From: Siphlonurus alternatus
Lineage: Eukaryota; Arthropoda; Insecta; Ephemeroptera; Siphlonuridae
Assembly (NCBI GenBank): GCA_949825025.1
Contig: OX463778.1
Span: forward strand, 27,337,551 to 27,401,550
Direction: 5' to 3'
Length of the DNA stretch: 64,000 nt
In this document: positions 1 through 12,581 of the stretch, piece by piece
How the letters are laid out: the number at the start of each line of letters is the position of its first letter
Position numbering within the stretch: the stretch's first letter is position 1
Notes under the pieces: model-generated
Seen by the model: the letters and a program-made list of their open reading frames with translations, nothing else
What the model was told of the DNA's origin: nothing
Databases searched by the model: none
Translations under genes and position numbers: made by a program

Positions 1-198
1 GTCTCAGCATAACTCACGTACTTATATTTTTACGGTTAATGATGACGTTTCTGATGGCGTGCATGGATTTTATGGTGACATTCTCTCGTCTCATGACTTT
101 TTCTGTTACGGACTCAACCTTTTGTGTTCTCCGAGTTAGAAATTCAAGGGCTGCGAAAGCATTTCATTTACTGGATTTTTATAACTGGAACCATCAAC

Positions 199-220
199 TT
201 TTTTTTTTTTTTTTTTTTTT
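199..220. repeat. poly-T run
   Basis: Uninterrupted T homopolymer of about 22 bases. On the minus strand it would be a poly-A run, but no retroposed gene or SINE body is recognisable next to it. Confidence 0.9.
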
Positions 221-1140
221 ATAATTTTTGTAAACGCAATAGAATTAGAGGAGATGCATGCGCCCGCAACTGCGTGCATTTGCATGATGCAAACTCAATG
301 AGGAAAACATAATTTTTAAAAAGGGAACTTTTGAATTTTTTTATAAGAACTTTTAAATGTACTATATTCAACCATCAGAAATGGGACAAAAATTTGCTCC
401 ATTTCGGGAACTTAAAAATGATATATATTAATTTATTTATTATATTATGTAATAAAAAATAACAAGGGTATAATGGCGATCAAACGGGGATAAAAGCCAT
501 GCACCATAAACAGGTTGTTAATATCAGTGAAACAAGATAAAAAAAACTAACCTTTACTTGCAATGGCTTTTATGCCTGTTTGTTCGGCAATAGAGTTCAT
601 AATTTGAGAAAAGAATTGATTATATGCAAAGTACAGCATGGCATAAAGATCACATTTTGGTCCTTATAAATATACATAAAATTAGGTGGCATCACAAATG
701 GTCTTTTTTTTTATATTTGCATCACTGCGACAGCTTTTATTAAATGTAAAATTTGTGATGAGACTGCAACACTTGATGGCACGTCCTCTGAGGTCACGTG
801 GTGTCGATCGCTGGAAGGAACCTCAATGTCGTGACTCGCGGCGGCCGTGAGTGAATTCAGAGTCCCCAGACAACGACGCTCTCACGCCACAAAATGTCGT
901 GATTGTGTCGAGAAATAACTCGACTTTTCACGCACAAAAAGTTGCTGATCGTTATTGACAATGTGCAGATATGTGATCAGAATGCCAAGTAGAAATTCTC
1001 TTCCTCTCTAGGAATACACTCTTTCAATTGTCACAATATGAGTGATGGTAGCTTTAAATGTCATTTTTTCCCCCATATATTATAGTATAATATTAGGTGA
1101 TGGGATTGTTTTAACGTTATATTATAAATTCTGTTCTAAC

Positions 1141-1156
1141 GCATGCATGCATGCAT
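1141..1156. repeat. (GCAT)4 microsatellite
   Basis: Four tandem GCAT units. It belongs to a wider excess of TGCATG/CATGCA words in this window. Confidence 0.85.
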
Positions 1157-3053
1157 AAAATGACGAGAATCTATATATAATTTTATCCCACAAAAAACGC
1201 ATCTTAATTTGTTATGTACAATTAATTACCTGATTGTAAAGAAATGGAATGTTTATTGCTTTTGTATATTATACAAACTCGCTAAATTGAGTGTCGGTTT
1301 GAGGACTGCCATGCTGGGGAGGTTTCGTTCCATTGATCGTTCTCGCGAGGATACACGGTGAAAAATATCCCCAGCGTTGACGTGCTCCTTCCAGGTGTTG
1401 TCAGAATGGGTTCGATGATCCAAAATAGACATAAATAATATTGATGTTAGGTAAGAATTGTAATAATGCTCAGTAATTGTAGAAAGTTGCTTCAAATTGA
1501 TCTAGATGTAAAATGTAAAGATATTGATGAGTATATACAGTATATGAATATATTAAATACAGTAGGTTATTATATTAAATTATACATCGAATTTATTTCG
1601 ACTTGAAAATTTTTCCTTGGTGCGTGTACAGCGGTGCAGTTACATGGTCTAATATTATATATTATAATAATATGTAAACTACATTCCTGCAGTTAAGAAA
1701 AATGCTTGATTGTATAAGCATTGCGTGTATTTTTCAAATGCAGCTTTATAGCCTTTATATTTTATATTAACTCGTGTGTATATTGTATATTTTATTATTT
1801 TTTTTTTCAAATCGTTGAGTAGTTCAGGAAAAAAATTCCCTCGATCCTCAACCGTAAGTTCTTATTTAAAATACTCTTATTGTGTATTTAGAGTTCACAA
1901 CATCTTGCAGGTGCATCAAATATATTTTGTAGTGTATACACGGCTATGCCAGATTGTGCCAATATTAATATACGTATAAACGTGGTAGCGGTAGTACATG
2001 AAAGACAGCTATAGAACTTATAGTGTTGACGCTGAGAGAGATGATACGGGTTTCGTAAATACTTATTTTTTATCACACAATAACGTGTAAAAAATTTAAT
2101 TTGCATTAGAATTTTTGTTTAAAAAAAGTTAAAAAAATATTTAAATGACTTCATATAATACATTAAATTTCATTTATAAACTATTATATTCATTAAGTTT
2201 TATTACTTAATATATAATTTCATCAAATATGTTACTAGTTATTACTATTATCATTAGCGTTAAATTTTATGGCCTCTTAATTATTTCTGAGTTCTTAGAC
2301 AACTGCGGTGCCACGAGAAACAAAGAGTCTCATCATTTTTGAATAATTCACATTTTTCTAGTTTATGTCAACGTGTTTGCATGTAACCATTGCCAAAAAA
2401 AATTGGACAAGTTTCTCAGTATATTAAAACTTGATTGAGGTCATATATTTTATGTTTTCAGATTTTAAATTTTTTCAAAACGAGAAAAAAAGGTACTGAT
2501 TGTAAAATTGGTGTTGTTATAGCAAACTTTCATTTGGTATATCGACATGCAGGAGAAGGCAGGACAGAAAATTACAAACCTTACTAATGAATATTCTTAT
2601 CTCTATAATAAAATAAACGTTTGTTCATGCTATTGTTGTTGATATACAATTAAGTGCTTAAATTAAATTCAAGACTAATTTATAGTGAGTCTGTCAAGTT
2701 AATGTGCGACAAATTTTAAATTAATGTATGTGAGATGTTGAAAAACGTTTATCAGTCTCTGACTACTGCGAGAGTGAAAGTCGTGGTTCGCTACACATCA
2801 GTTTAATTTATGAAGTCCGTTCTCCAAGTGAGCCGTCCGAGGCGCCACAGTCGACCTGTCTTAACCAGAGCTCAGCCTAGACGTCCTGTAAAACGAATGA
2901 GATGTAAACAGTGTGGTATTTTATAACGCTAATAAGTTCTCAAAGTTTTACTACAACTTACGCACTATATGTGTGGGTAAAATGTCGATGGTAAAAATAT
3001 ACGTGATGGCTATACTATTCGTCACATTTATTAATATACAACAAGCACGTTAC

Positions 3054-3061
3054 GATTTATG
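3054..3061. repeat. Left 8-bp target-site duplication of hAT copy 1
   Basis: GATTTATG, repeated exactly at 3858-3865 on the other side of the element. The perfect match suggests a fairly recent insertion. Confidence 0.92.
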
Positions 3062-3857
3062 CAGTGGCGTGCATTCACAGTAAGCAAGGTAAGCAGAGCT
3101 TACCTTAAAATTATCAAATTAAAAGAAAAAAATTAATTCTCTATAAATGATAAAAATGTGAAAAAATAACTGCAAAATTTCAAAAAAATCCGAGTAAAAA
3201 CATTTATTTTCCATATGAAATCTCGTCTGTAAAATATGTTGAAAAAACTTAAAAGCTAGCTTACTAGCTTCTCTTAAAAAGCATTGCATACAGCGTTGGG
3301 AGTTTTACGGTCTTGATTTTCAGCCGCTTGAAATACACGGCAAAATAAGCAGGATTTTTCTGCTTTTATGTGTTAAAGATAGGAAGGAGAGAAAAAACTA
3401 TTAAAAACTTGCAACATTGTGCTAGCAGGTCAGTGAGAGGGATGGTTGGGAGCATTACGCTCATTCAAACATTTTGACTTATTCTTTGCTTGCATTATGG
3501 GCCTTCGTGTAAACAACACAATATTGGAAGTACTTAATTTTTTTTGTTCACTTGGTGTAGTTTTTTCGTGATATTATAATATGTTAAGATTTCAGCTACT
3601 ATATATTAAAAATCATATTATAGGCACAAACCAAAATATTTCAGATAAAAGATTGCATTTTTTACTTGAAGTATAAATTACGAATTGATAAATATAACAG
3701 CAAATTGCCATAAATTGTCAAAAAAGGGGCGTGGCTTAAAAAAATCGCGCCTGCGGCGCGCTAGGGTGGGCGCTCACGCGCCGTCTTCCTGAGGGCTAGT
3801 CCACCTAGTTCCTAGGTCCTCTGCTTACCCTGACTCATAAGTCACCGCACGCCACTG
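3062..3857. mobile_element. Non-autonomous hAT-superfamily transposon (copy 1)
   Basis: The element starts CAGTGGCGTGC and ends with the exact inverse GCACGCCACTG, an 11-bp perfect terminal inverted repeat. It is flanked by a perfect 8-bp target-site duplication, GATTTATG, at 3054-3061 and 3858-3865. CAGTGGCG-type ends with 8-bp duplications are characteristic of hAT elements. The 796-bp body is AT-rich, with a GC-rich stretch near the right end (about 3725-3800) that contains AATCGCGCCTGCGGCG. No transposase ORF is present, so it must have been mobilised in trans. It shares end type and the GC-rich internal word with the copy at 32444-33353. Confidence 0.93.
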
Positions 3858-3865
3858 GATTTATG

Positions 3866-6800
3866 TATACGTATTGTTATTAATATACGCCATGACTAAT
3901 AAAAGAGGTTGTTATTATTATAGGTGACCGATCCATGCCTCTTAAAATTAATTGGATAAGTTATAGAACGGACTTATATATTCTTATCAGATTTAGGTAA
4001 ACGCTGATCAGTGTCGTCGAAGAAATTCAATTCTCTGCATCAAATTTTCTTGTTAACACATGATCTATGTTCAATTTTTAAGGTAGCTGCACATAAAAAA
4101 AAATTCTGCATGTTAACTTCATTCGTGAATAAGGAAGTAACTTGACAACCTGCGCATAAAATAAATTAAAAAAGGTAACTTAAAACTTTATTTATCTAAA
4201 TATAACGTGTTTATTTTTTTTTTTCTTTTACACACGACATAATGTAATATACATTATTCACTTTCATATAAAAAAAAAAGTTGGTAAGAAAAAAATGAAG
4301 TTACTTTGGTATAACATTTTGTTTTGCAAATTGTGATGCTTGCAAAAAACGGGTGTCACTTTGTCGCTGCGAGTGAGTGAGCCGTTTGTCACGCACCTGT
4401 CACCAGCTGGTCACTCGAGACGCGTGTACCGAGCCAAGCCACTTGGTCGCTCAAACGTTCGCCATGATGTTCTCCGTGCCTCATGGGGAAGGGACGCAAC
4501 TCGAGTGGGACGCAACTGAAAGTGCTTGCAGTGAGATTTCTTATAATAATATAACATAATGGTTTAACTCCATATAAAATAACAATAGGACTCTCGCCTT
4601 TCTGATTTTAGACCTGTATAACTACGAAGACAACTTGCAGCAGTAAATTTTTATAATTATTCTGATGTACAGTTTAACTTGCACATATGCTGGTTAAAGT
4701 TATATTAATAGACTTGAGTCAGTAAAGAGAAGTGCTGATAACTCCGAGACATTTTCGTTAAAGTTGCCTCGAAGCTATAATAATGTTGCGTTAACAGCTA
4801 TAAAAGAAACTAACTCGCTATATAGTATAATTTTATTATCATGTTACCTTAGCCCAAAAGATCTGTCTCCATATGGAGATGAGCTTTATAATATATAATA
4901 AAACGACTGGTCAGGTTATTGTTGATGTCATTGATGGCTCATTATTAGAGGATCAATAAATTTGCATAATCTTCGTCTTTATATCCAAAAGTATACCCGC
5001 ACTTAATTTAGATTTTTTTATGTATTACATGGAGAAAACGTTAAAGTTTTTATATTTTACCTTTAAAATTTACATTCGGTAGATATAAAAGAAAGCAATT
5101 ATCATGACTGTGTTCATATTATATATAGTGTTGCTTTTTTATCACTTTAGTTTTTCATAAATTTTTTACCTGATACCTTCTTGTGAGGTATATAAAAAAA
5201 AAAGGAGCAGCCGTAATAACTGGCAAGATATTTATACGGTGGTCCATAGAGGTGATATGATATGGTGCTTTACTGCATGGAGGGCTGCTGCTGCTGCTTG
5301 CAAGTGGCGAACATAAAATACATAAACCTTTTATGGCTAAAGGTCAATCCAAAAGTGATCACCAAACTTATTCAAGCTATATTATGTTCCTGCAATATAC
5401 TGAACGTAATCTTATAGCATCAATTCCTTATAAAGTAATATCAACTTTATAAAAAAGATTTATTCGCTATCAAAATTGTCATGTTAATCTGTGGTAGCTT
5501 GTAAAAAGAAACTCGACGGTGGTGCCCTCTTTTGATCGTGTGATTTTTTGACGAATTGACTGTACCTTGTCTACACCTAACCTCCAATATGTTGTTTGAC
5601 GTTGATGCACGTGTTTGGAGTGTATATTTAGGAGCTATCCATATGTTTTTGGATACAATCCAAGCATAAACCCCCCATAGTCAGCTATTATAGGTGTGCC
5701 TTCACCAAATCTATATTAGAACTTTTTTTTAAGTAAAAATTTCGAAGAAAAAAATATTCACGTTGATATTTTTAAATCAAAGTTTGATTAATTGATAAAC
5801 GTTTTTTTAAATTTTGATTATTATCAATACTTAAAAAAAAATAAATAAGCAAGCATTTTTTTTTAAACATACGTTAAATTAATTATTGTATTGCACATCA
5901 AAACTTCCTTTTATTTCGTATAAAAATAATAAACTTCTGCTAATTCGTTTTTTACCTGCTTATTTTGACTGATTTACAAACACGTATAAATTATATACAA
6001 AAACAAGATACCTTCATGTGACAATTATATGTTATTAATGAGATAGTTTGGAAGCGCATGCAGGATATTCTTGACAGCAGCTAATTGTGGAGGAAGTTAT
6101 ATTTCCCAAGCCTTTCTGAACTAAATTGTGTCAATCACCTGTCACACTCGTCACTCGCAGGTGAATGGAGCTGATCATAATTTGTCAATGAATTCTTAAA
6201 ATAGTTATTATGAATGAAATCAATATTATTACATTTATTTATTAGCAATGTATGGGACTTTAAAGTGCGGGTTAAACTGCATGGAGCGTGCTAATTGGGC
6301 TTAGCAACAGTGTGGGATTGTCGTTCCAGACCGTAGTCGCATGAACGATGGCCGAGGTGACAACGTGCTCGCTAACCCGGCAAGCAAATTCGGCCCTTGC
6401 TCCCTCATTAGAGCAGTGATGAAACCCCAGCATGCTGGGCAGCATCCCAGTATATATATGAATTCTCTTAAATATAGAAGAGCAGCTGTGACGTTGTTAT
6501 ATAGGTAGGATGAACTATTACCCAGGGAAACTTGCCATCAACATCTATAAATATAGCAACCTCGTATACTTCGCTTCGTTTCTTACTTTTTTATATACAG
6601 GTGTTTAATGCTCACTTAATATTTTTTAGTGTCTTTACTGTAGAGTTATTAAGTGAATTGTTTATGTGGTTTCTTGTTATTAAACATTTTTAAATTGTAT
6701 TTTAACATTTTGAACTATATTTATGTTATAAACTTTACAACAAAATCCAAAGAAATTTATAAAAATATAATCAGCAGCATCACATGTTGCATACCCTAGT

Positions 6801-7766
6801 TAGCTGCAGGGGCGACTCAATTTTTTCTTGTCACGTGTGGTTTGAGTTGCTTCAAGTTTCTCTTCAAGACTTATAACCGCGCGGTGATATTACTGCATTG
6901 ATGTAGATAATCGTGTCTGACAACCACGCATATCGATCGCAGTAACTAATTAGTATAATCCTGATGACCTTTGGCTCCGACTTCTCTTGAAGCCTCTCCA
7001 GCATTATGAGTATGGTCTTTGCCGCTGCTTGATGGTCGGGGACGGAGGTTTGCTGCGACCGCGGAGGAGGCTCCATCCATCCACCTCGGATCAAACAGGA
7101 TTGCCGCCCGCCCGCTCTTCGCTCTTATTATTATATACGAGACCCTTCACAAGAAAAGAACTTTTTTATTTCTTCTGTCTCTTGTTGAGGCTGCCGATGT
7201 TTGTGTGTGATGCAGCGGTCTACAAGCCCACCAGCTTTGCACGTGCCTCCACAACCCTCTGCATCTCCCTCACAGATTCGCAATCTTTTTCATCGTCAAA
7301 CCGACAGGATTGTTAATTTTTGAGAAGTTTTTTAATTTCGTGATGCTCGAACCATGATTTCTATGAGAAATCATAAATATTTTAGTTTTCATTAATTTTA
7401 TCTTTACTACTGTAAGAACAAATTATAATTTAATTTTGTAATTAATTGATAAAGAGTTTAAATGCTTTGTTATTGACGTACAGAGCCAATTCTCCACAGT
7501 TAGCAATTAGCTGAGTTGAAATGATTCGAGAGGCAAAGTAATAAAAGCTTATCTACGTGCGTCATATACACGTCCTGCCACCGTATATACGTATAATATA
7601 ATATTACCATGTGTACTGTAAGTCGGTGAATGCAACCGATAATGTTTCCATCCGGCCTGCAGCACTCGAGGTACAGAGAGAAAGAAAGCAAAAAAATCAA
7701 ACATCAGTAGTTGAATAATAAATAGATTATATACGGTGTATATTAAGTGCATGCTTATTGATATAC
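3866..7766. other. Non-coding stretch with several GC-rich patches
   Basis: No supported gene. GC-rich patches lie at about 4340-4520 (a GGGACGCAACT word repeated twice near 4490-4520), 5270-5310 (a CTG run), 6250-6450 and 7000-7300. The patch at 7000-7300 gives overlapping ORFs on both strands, up to 109 codons, but none has splice context or a family-like sequence. A CACGTG box lies near 6831. The remainder is AT-rich with A/T homopolymers. Confidence 0.55.
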
Positions 7767-8104
7767 TACACGGACAAAAAATTTAGCCAACGGTTAGTAA
7801 GATTTTACTAACAAAAGGCGGGTCGAATCTCACTAAGACAGTAGCTGTGTAAAAACTTAATGTTTGAGTTTGCTAAATTTTGTATACTGAAAAGTAGCTA
7901 AAATTTACTAACTTTTGTAGTAAAGTATTACATTAATGATGACGTAGAAGTTAAAAATGTGTTGAGGAGTAAAATTTTACGGCATGTTGGTAAAATAGAA
8001 GGTCAGTAACTTGGTAAAATTTAATTGGCAGTGCTAGTAAAATTGTTCTTCCTTTTACTGCAGGATTTTACTAACTAAATGTTGGTAATTTTTTGCATAC
8101 CTTA

Positions 8105-8316
8105 GGCTTTTAAATTTTACATACTTTTGATTGTTACTAAATATCTACCGCCTATATGCAAAGATGAGGTCAAACTTTAAGTCCGGATTAACTTTGTTGA
8201 TTTCGATTGATGCAACAATAAAAATCAACAAAGTAATCCGGACTTAAAGTTTGACCTCATCTTTGCAAATCAGTGTTAGAAATTTAGTAACAAATAAGTA
8301 TGTAAAATTTAAAACC
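8105..8316. repeat. Long foldback (inverted repeat) inside the composite element
   Basis: Arms of roughly 100 bases pair across a short centre near 8212. The inner 47 bases or so of each arm (8157-8203 and 8221-8267) are nearly identical inverses, for example GCAAAGATGAGGTC against GACCTCATCTTTGC. The outer part (TTTAAATTTTACATACTT and its inverse) is more diverged. It could be a nested MITE or the palindromic core of the larger element. A transcript would form a strong hairpin. Confidence 0.9.
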
Positions 8317-8753
8317 GAATCTTTGCGCAAAAAATTATTTTCACTTAAAAGAGCTAAATATGCTAAAAATAATGTTTTTTTATTACTACTACTTATTGTC
8401 ATGTATTGATCACATGATCACACACATAATTCACAAGAAATTTGTATTAAAAATAAGTATTTGATATCATACTTTAAAATAATCATCGAGTGCTAATAAG
8501 TTAATTAAAATTACAAATTATTAAGGACGGGAACACTTTTTTATAATTACAAAAAAAAATTGAGAAATTAAGTTAATGCATTTATTGGATGATGAAAACT
8601 CAGATTTACAAAAAAATGAAGTTTGAATTAAAATCACTTTAAAATGTTAAATAATAAAATTATATAATCCATGTAAGTCTTTTGAAACAAAACGATGACT
8701 GTCGTATCTCCAGTACAGTACCCACAGTGTAGAGAAGAATGTCCCCGCGAGGG

Positions 8754-8806
8754 TACCGTGGGTCAGTCAGTGGGTCGTGGATGCCGTGTGGGTCAATCAG
8801 TGGACG
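8754..8806 (+). repeat. Imperfect direct repeat GTGGGTCARTCAGTGG
   Basis: Two copies of GTGGGTCA(G/A)TCAGTGG about 30 bases apart, in a GC-rich patch (8700-8860) inside the composite element. The patch differs in composition from the surrounding AT-rich subterminal repeats. Confidence 0.6.
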
Positions 8807-9095
8807 AGGGTCGGTTACTGATGTGCGTGGACCCCGACGACGCCGTGGATAGTTCGTTGTAAGGTGATAGTGCGATCTAGGTCTGCGGTTCGCAACAAAA
8901 AATACTCATCCCTCATCGCGATGTCACACCAAACTGCGCATCGTTGTCCTGCAAACATGATAATAATTAGACTCGGTACAATTAATGCAATGAACGTTAC
9001 ATTATCCAACAATAATTTTGATATGGTACACTCTACTTTTGTATTCCAATTTTGTAGTCCTTTCGTACTATGACGTGCGTTTACAAGTTACAAGT

Positions 9096-9215
9096 ACGTT
9101 CACATGACGCTGTTTAATACGAATCCGTACACAACGGATATTGTGTGATATAGTGCGCATGTTATTCTTAAAGGCGTCGTCAAAGGATATTTATTAAACA
9201 CCGTCATGTGAACGT
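9096..9215. repeat. Inverted repeat with ~24-bp arms
   Basis: ACGTTCACATGACGCTGTTT at 9096-9115 is answered by AAACACCGTCATGTGAACGT at 9196-9215, one mismatch, with further pairing inward (TTAATA/TATTAA). The centre holds a small hairpin (ATCCGT/ACGGAT). This could be a small element nested in the composite element, or one of its structural modules. Confidence 0.8.
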
Positions 9216-9648
9216 AGTGAATTTTGCAATATCTAAACTTGCAATACATATCTCCTGTGACAAATTAAAGTAACTAAACAGAAATAACAAAGAAATTCTA
9301 CAAAAATTGTAATGATCGACTGTATGTACATTGCATACTTCTAAAACACAAGAAAAATCAACAAAATATCAGATTTGCTTACCTTATAATATAATCAGCC
9401 TGATGATCAGCTTGATGATCATAGTCATTTCTCGATAATTTGCCTATTCCTGGGGTACTTGGAGTAACTTGGAGCACTTTTAATTAGATATATTTCAGCA
9501 CAGAAAGTTTTTGCAACCAGTTTGCTCAAATCACAGAAGCCGAATGAAGAAGGCCAACGGTTTTTTTGAAAACAGGATGTTGTGGTTTGCAAAATTTTAC
9601 CACGTATGGTAAGATTTTACAATTCAGTTATGTTCTTTTTACAACGTT

Positions 9649-9905
9649 TGACGTGCTAGCGCCAACGTGCTGTGGACGTTGTAAACATCAGCTACTTATA
9701 ATAGTAAATTTTTACCAACATTCTCGAGTAACAATTTAAGACATTATAACATGCTAGCACCTACTTGCGAACATTGTAGATTTTAGCTACTGCGTGGTAA
9801 ACTTTTACTAACATTTGATAGTAACATTTTATGACGTTATAATATGCTAGCGCTAACTTGCGAACATTGTAAATATAACTTACAAAATGGTAAACTTTTA
9901 CCAAG
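9649..9905. repeat. ~94-bp tandem repeat, nearly three units
   Basis: The landmark AC(A/G)TTGTA recurs at about 9676, 9771 and 9864, periods of 95 and 93. Each unit carries a GCTAGC(G/A)C core, a CTTGCGA or related word, and a GTAAA..TTTAC palindrome. Units are imperfect (perhaps 75-80% alike by eye). They lie in the right half of the composite element and look like subterminal repeats. Confidence 0.75.
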
Positions 9906-10041
9906 TATTTTTTACAATGCTGAGATTGTAAATTTTGCAAAGCCCGTAGTAAAAATTTACAAGATTTGCTGTACAATTCAACAAAAAGATAGTAAGTGTA
10001 TTTCTTACCAACTTTGCCTAGTAAAATTTTTTGTCCGTGTA

Positions 10042-10385
10042 TTATATTAAATATATTATTTGTACGATTTTATGTCCGAATTGCACTAAAATAATAGTTA
10101 ATTACTTGCTTCGCCTGCAAGATGATATTTGTGTTGCCACTGTGGATAGGTGTGACGTCATCTTACCTGGACCTCCCGCATCTCACCTGCATGGCCTCCA
10201 CACATCTCCCCTCTGCCGGCCCGAGGAATGTCGCCCGCCACATTTGTTCAACCCACACAAAACATTTTAAACCGACGAAACACACGTGTGTCTGTGTGCA
10301 CTTGTGTTTTGAAAGAACGAGTTAAAAAATTAATGAAATGGGAGTTCTTGCATGGCAATTTTAACACAAGCGTTTCAGAAACTTA
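10042..10385. promoter_or_regulatory. GC-rich patch with full CRE and E-boxes
   Basis: The patch at about 10110-10280 stands out from AT-rich flanks. It contains GTGACGTCAT (10152-10161), ACCTGG and CACCTG E-box-like words, and CACGTG near 10283. ORFs here are short, overlap on the same strand, and lack splice context. A candidate enhancer only. Confidence 0.35.
10152..10161. promoter_or_regulatory. Full CRE-type site (GTGACGTCAT)
   Basis: Contains the palindrome TGACGTCA bound by CREB/ATF-family bZIP dimers. It lies in a GC-rich patch and is followed closely by E-box words. Confidence 0.5.
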
Positions 10386-10703
10386 AATGGAGTACCGACC
10401 TCAATTTTTTTTTATTGCAGAAATGGATAGAGGGTGCAAAGTTATGCTTGATTTTTTTCAGATTTTTTAGAGCCCGGCAACTATTTTTTAAAAATTATTG
10501 AAAGTGCAGAAAAAGTGCCGCCTCTTGCCGCCTCTCTTAATAAAAGATAGGACCCAAAAGGGACGTGGATTCGAACCCGACCTCGCCAAAACTTTTTAGC
10601 AATACTTCCCGGTCCCTAAAATATCTGAAAAAAATCAGAGTAACATAACTTTTCATCCTCTATCCATTTCTGCTATAAAAAATTTTGAGGTCGGTACTCC
10701 ATT
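10386..10703. mobile_element. Foldback MITE with AATGGAGTACC ends
   Basis: The left arm AATGGAGTACCGACCTCAA is mirrored at the right end, and pairing continues for roughly 100 bases per arm with scattered mismatches (shared GCAGAAATGGATAGAGG and GATTTTTTTCAGAT). The 318-bp element has no ORF. The flanks do not give an unambiguous duplication; TA-rich sequence on both sides is compatible with a TA or longer AT-rich target. The centre contains GGATTCGAACCC, resembling a Pol III B box, but no tRNA fold is apparent. Confidence 0.88.
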
Positions 10704-12379
10704 ATATAGTTGACAATATGTTTATTTTTCAGAATGATATATACTCACTTTTTATCCATATTCGTGAAATGTGCATGGCATTACGATTGTATGTACAGTA
10801 TAACATTATAATCGTTGAATATCGGTGCATGCTGCTTGAAAAATAACAGTCTATTTGATGGTTCAGGGAAGTTTCAAGGGTCACGACCATTATATTATGC
10901 ATAATTTTATATTTGAAAACAAAGCTTTTAATTGAATATTACATTCGCATAAAAATTACAAAATTACGTGACAGTATTCAAATCATTGATATAATTCAGG
11001 GTGAAGAGGTTAAGGAACTGTGCAATGTTTGTGAATGTTGGTATTAATATTATTATGAGATCTTTACTTGGAACGATAGAATTATACTAAAACAAATACA
11101 ATAGTATAAATACTTTGCGTGAGAATGAGAAAATATATAGCTTGTGTTTCGGCACTCATCAACATTATGTAATTATTATGTTAACCCAATGTTTCAATTT
11201 GTAAAATACTCACAATTTTTTTTTTAAATACTGTGGGAATTGAATTTAATACGTAGGCTTTTTCAGTGTGGGAAGATGATGAAAATAACAAGTTCAGGTT
11301 GGTTCAACTATAAAAAAACAACTATTATTTAAAAATATTTATTTATTTATTTACATACCGGGTAATGTGTATGTGGTATGAATAGAAGCACCAGTGTGTG
11401 GGTGATTGGTCGGCAAAGATGTCCAGACGATGTATTATACTAAACCTTGGTGGCTAGACTTTCTCATCCTTTTCTCTGAACGTCTGAGATAGAGAAAATA
11501 TTATATAATAGCGCTCCTCTTTTTAACTTATTTTATTTTAAAGCCTCTCCCGTTGAGCACACATCCAGTGAAGTTATGAATACTTTGCCGACATAACACA
11601 ATGTATTGGTCGAACATTGTACGGATTCATTTACGTCATCTCTAAAAAGAAAAAGAAGTGACTTCATTTTCTAACAATGATCTTTTAGTGACACGAAAAT
11701 ACATACAATGTCAATAGTACATGAAAATTGCAGCAATTTTGTAGCAATTTTCTTAAAACAAGCAATTTCTTATAATATTGTTATGTTGCAACGAGAGATG
11801 AAACATAATAATATTAGTTTATATATATTGTTCTTGTTCACGCAATGGACTTACGCCATTTCAAAGTGTCCATACAATGTTGTCATTATTTTTTCTCTGC
11901 ATGAGATTTGCGACGCGCGTGCCATGTAAGTGCAACATGACAAAGTGTTTATATCATGAAGTAGCTCACTCTGACTAAATGATTGTTACTTTATGTTGAC
12001 GTTTAGTGTTGAAATTTGATAATGTCACAGTGTAAGTAAGTATGATCACACCATTTTGATGGCACGTGCAAATTTATGTAGTTAAATACAGAACGTGCCC
12101 AACTCATGAAATTTGGAAGATCGACAAATGTAATAAGTCGCACCTACTCGTTAACTACTTTTTATTACGATGAAATGATATAAACTCCACCAGTCTTGCG
12201 AATAATATTATTATTCAAGGCTAAGACGTTGTAATAACTCGTGTAAAGAACATAGAGTATATGGATATTCAGTGTAAAAAAATACTTGATGAAATCGCTT
12301 TTCATCTTGCAGATTTTTTTTTTATAAAGGATTTCACATTTTTACAACCCCTTAATAAATAATAAAAAAAAGTCTGGTG
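10704..12379. other. AT-rich non-coding stretch
   Basis: No supported gene. An ATTT tandem run lies at about 11337-11352, and a modestly GC-rich patch at about 11360-11480. ORFs such as the one at 11708-11929 have AT-driven composition. I see nothing else specific. Confidence 0.55.
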
Positions 12380-12581
12380 TTAAAAAAGCAGGCCGCGTTC
12401 ACGTGCTATGTTTTTCGGCAGGAAGTCGTCAATGACACTACCACACTCATTTTTACCATGGCTCGTTTTGGATTTGTCAGGTACTAGCCCCTCATCATCT
12501 TCCCTAAAATGTCTTCGCTCCTCAAGGTCCTGCTTGCCACCCCCAAACACTTCCCTTGGCCTGTATTGCTGTTTGGCAGAC
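12380..12581 (-). CDS. Candidate minus-strand terminal coding exon, unknown protein
   Basis: On the minus strand a long pyrimidine tract ending TTTTAG (plus-strand CTAAAA from 12582) is a strong splice acceptor. It is followed by an open frame of about 66 codons ending in TAA at 12380-12382. The peptide is charged and hydrophilic, beginning SAKQQYRPREVFGGGKQDLE and ending FLPKNIARERGLLF; this is not the low-complexity product typical of chance ORFs here. The first exon base completes a codon, so an upstream exon would supply two bases. No family is recognised. No AATAAA is seen close downstream on that strand. It could be a real 3' exon, an alternative exon, a decayed gene fragment, or chance. 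Confidence 0.35.

Larger units (their letters stand above)
1..3053. other. AT-rich non-coding stretch
   Basis: No convincing exon is visible; the short ORFs have low-complexity composition. It contains a run of about 22 T (199-220), a GCAT tandem run (1141-1156) and a GC-rich patch at about 765-935. The patch holds AGGTCACGTGG, which combines a nuclear-receptor half site with a CACGTG E-box, followed by CG-rich sequence. Another small GC-rich stretch lies at about 2820-2900. The patches may be regulatory; the rest looks like neutral intron or intergenic DNA. Confidence 0.6.
7769..10039. mobile_element. 2.27-kb composite element with CACGGAC termini and TA flanks
   Basis: The left end CACGGACAAAAAATTT is mirrored exactly by AAATTTTTTGTCCGTG at the right end, and both ends abut TA (7767-7768 and 10040-10041). 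Inside both ends is a series of GTAAAATTTTAC-like words, often with TTACTAAC, about 15 copies by eye. They form dense subterminal repeats at about 7795-8120, 8290-8315 and 9590-10030. The interior holds a foldback (8105-8316), a second inverted repeat (9096-9215) and tandem repeats (9649-9905). No transposase is visible. TA flanks suggest a Tc1/mariner-type or other TA-targeting family, but the family is not identified. It could be one element with nested insertions. Confidence 0.75.

Noticed and set aside
10566..10582. Pol III B-box-like GGATTCGAACCC inside the MITE at 10386-10703
   Set aside because: The flanking bases do not form a T-stem, there is no A box at the right spacing and no acceptor stem, so it is neither a tRNA nor a clear SINE head.
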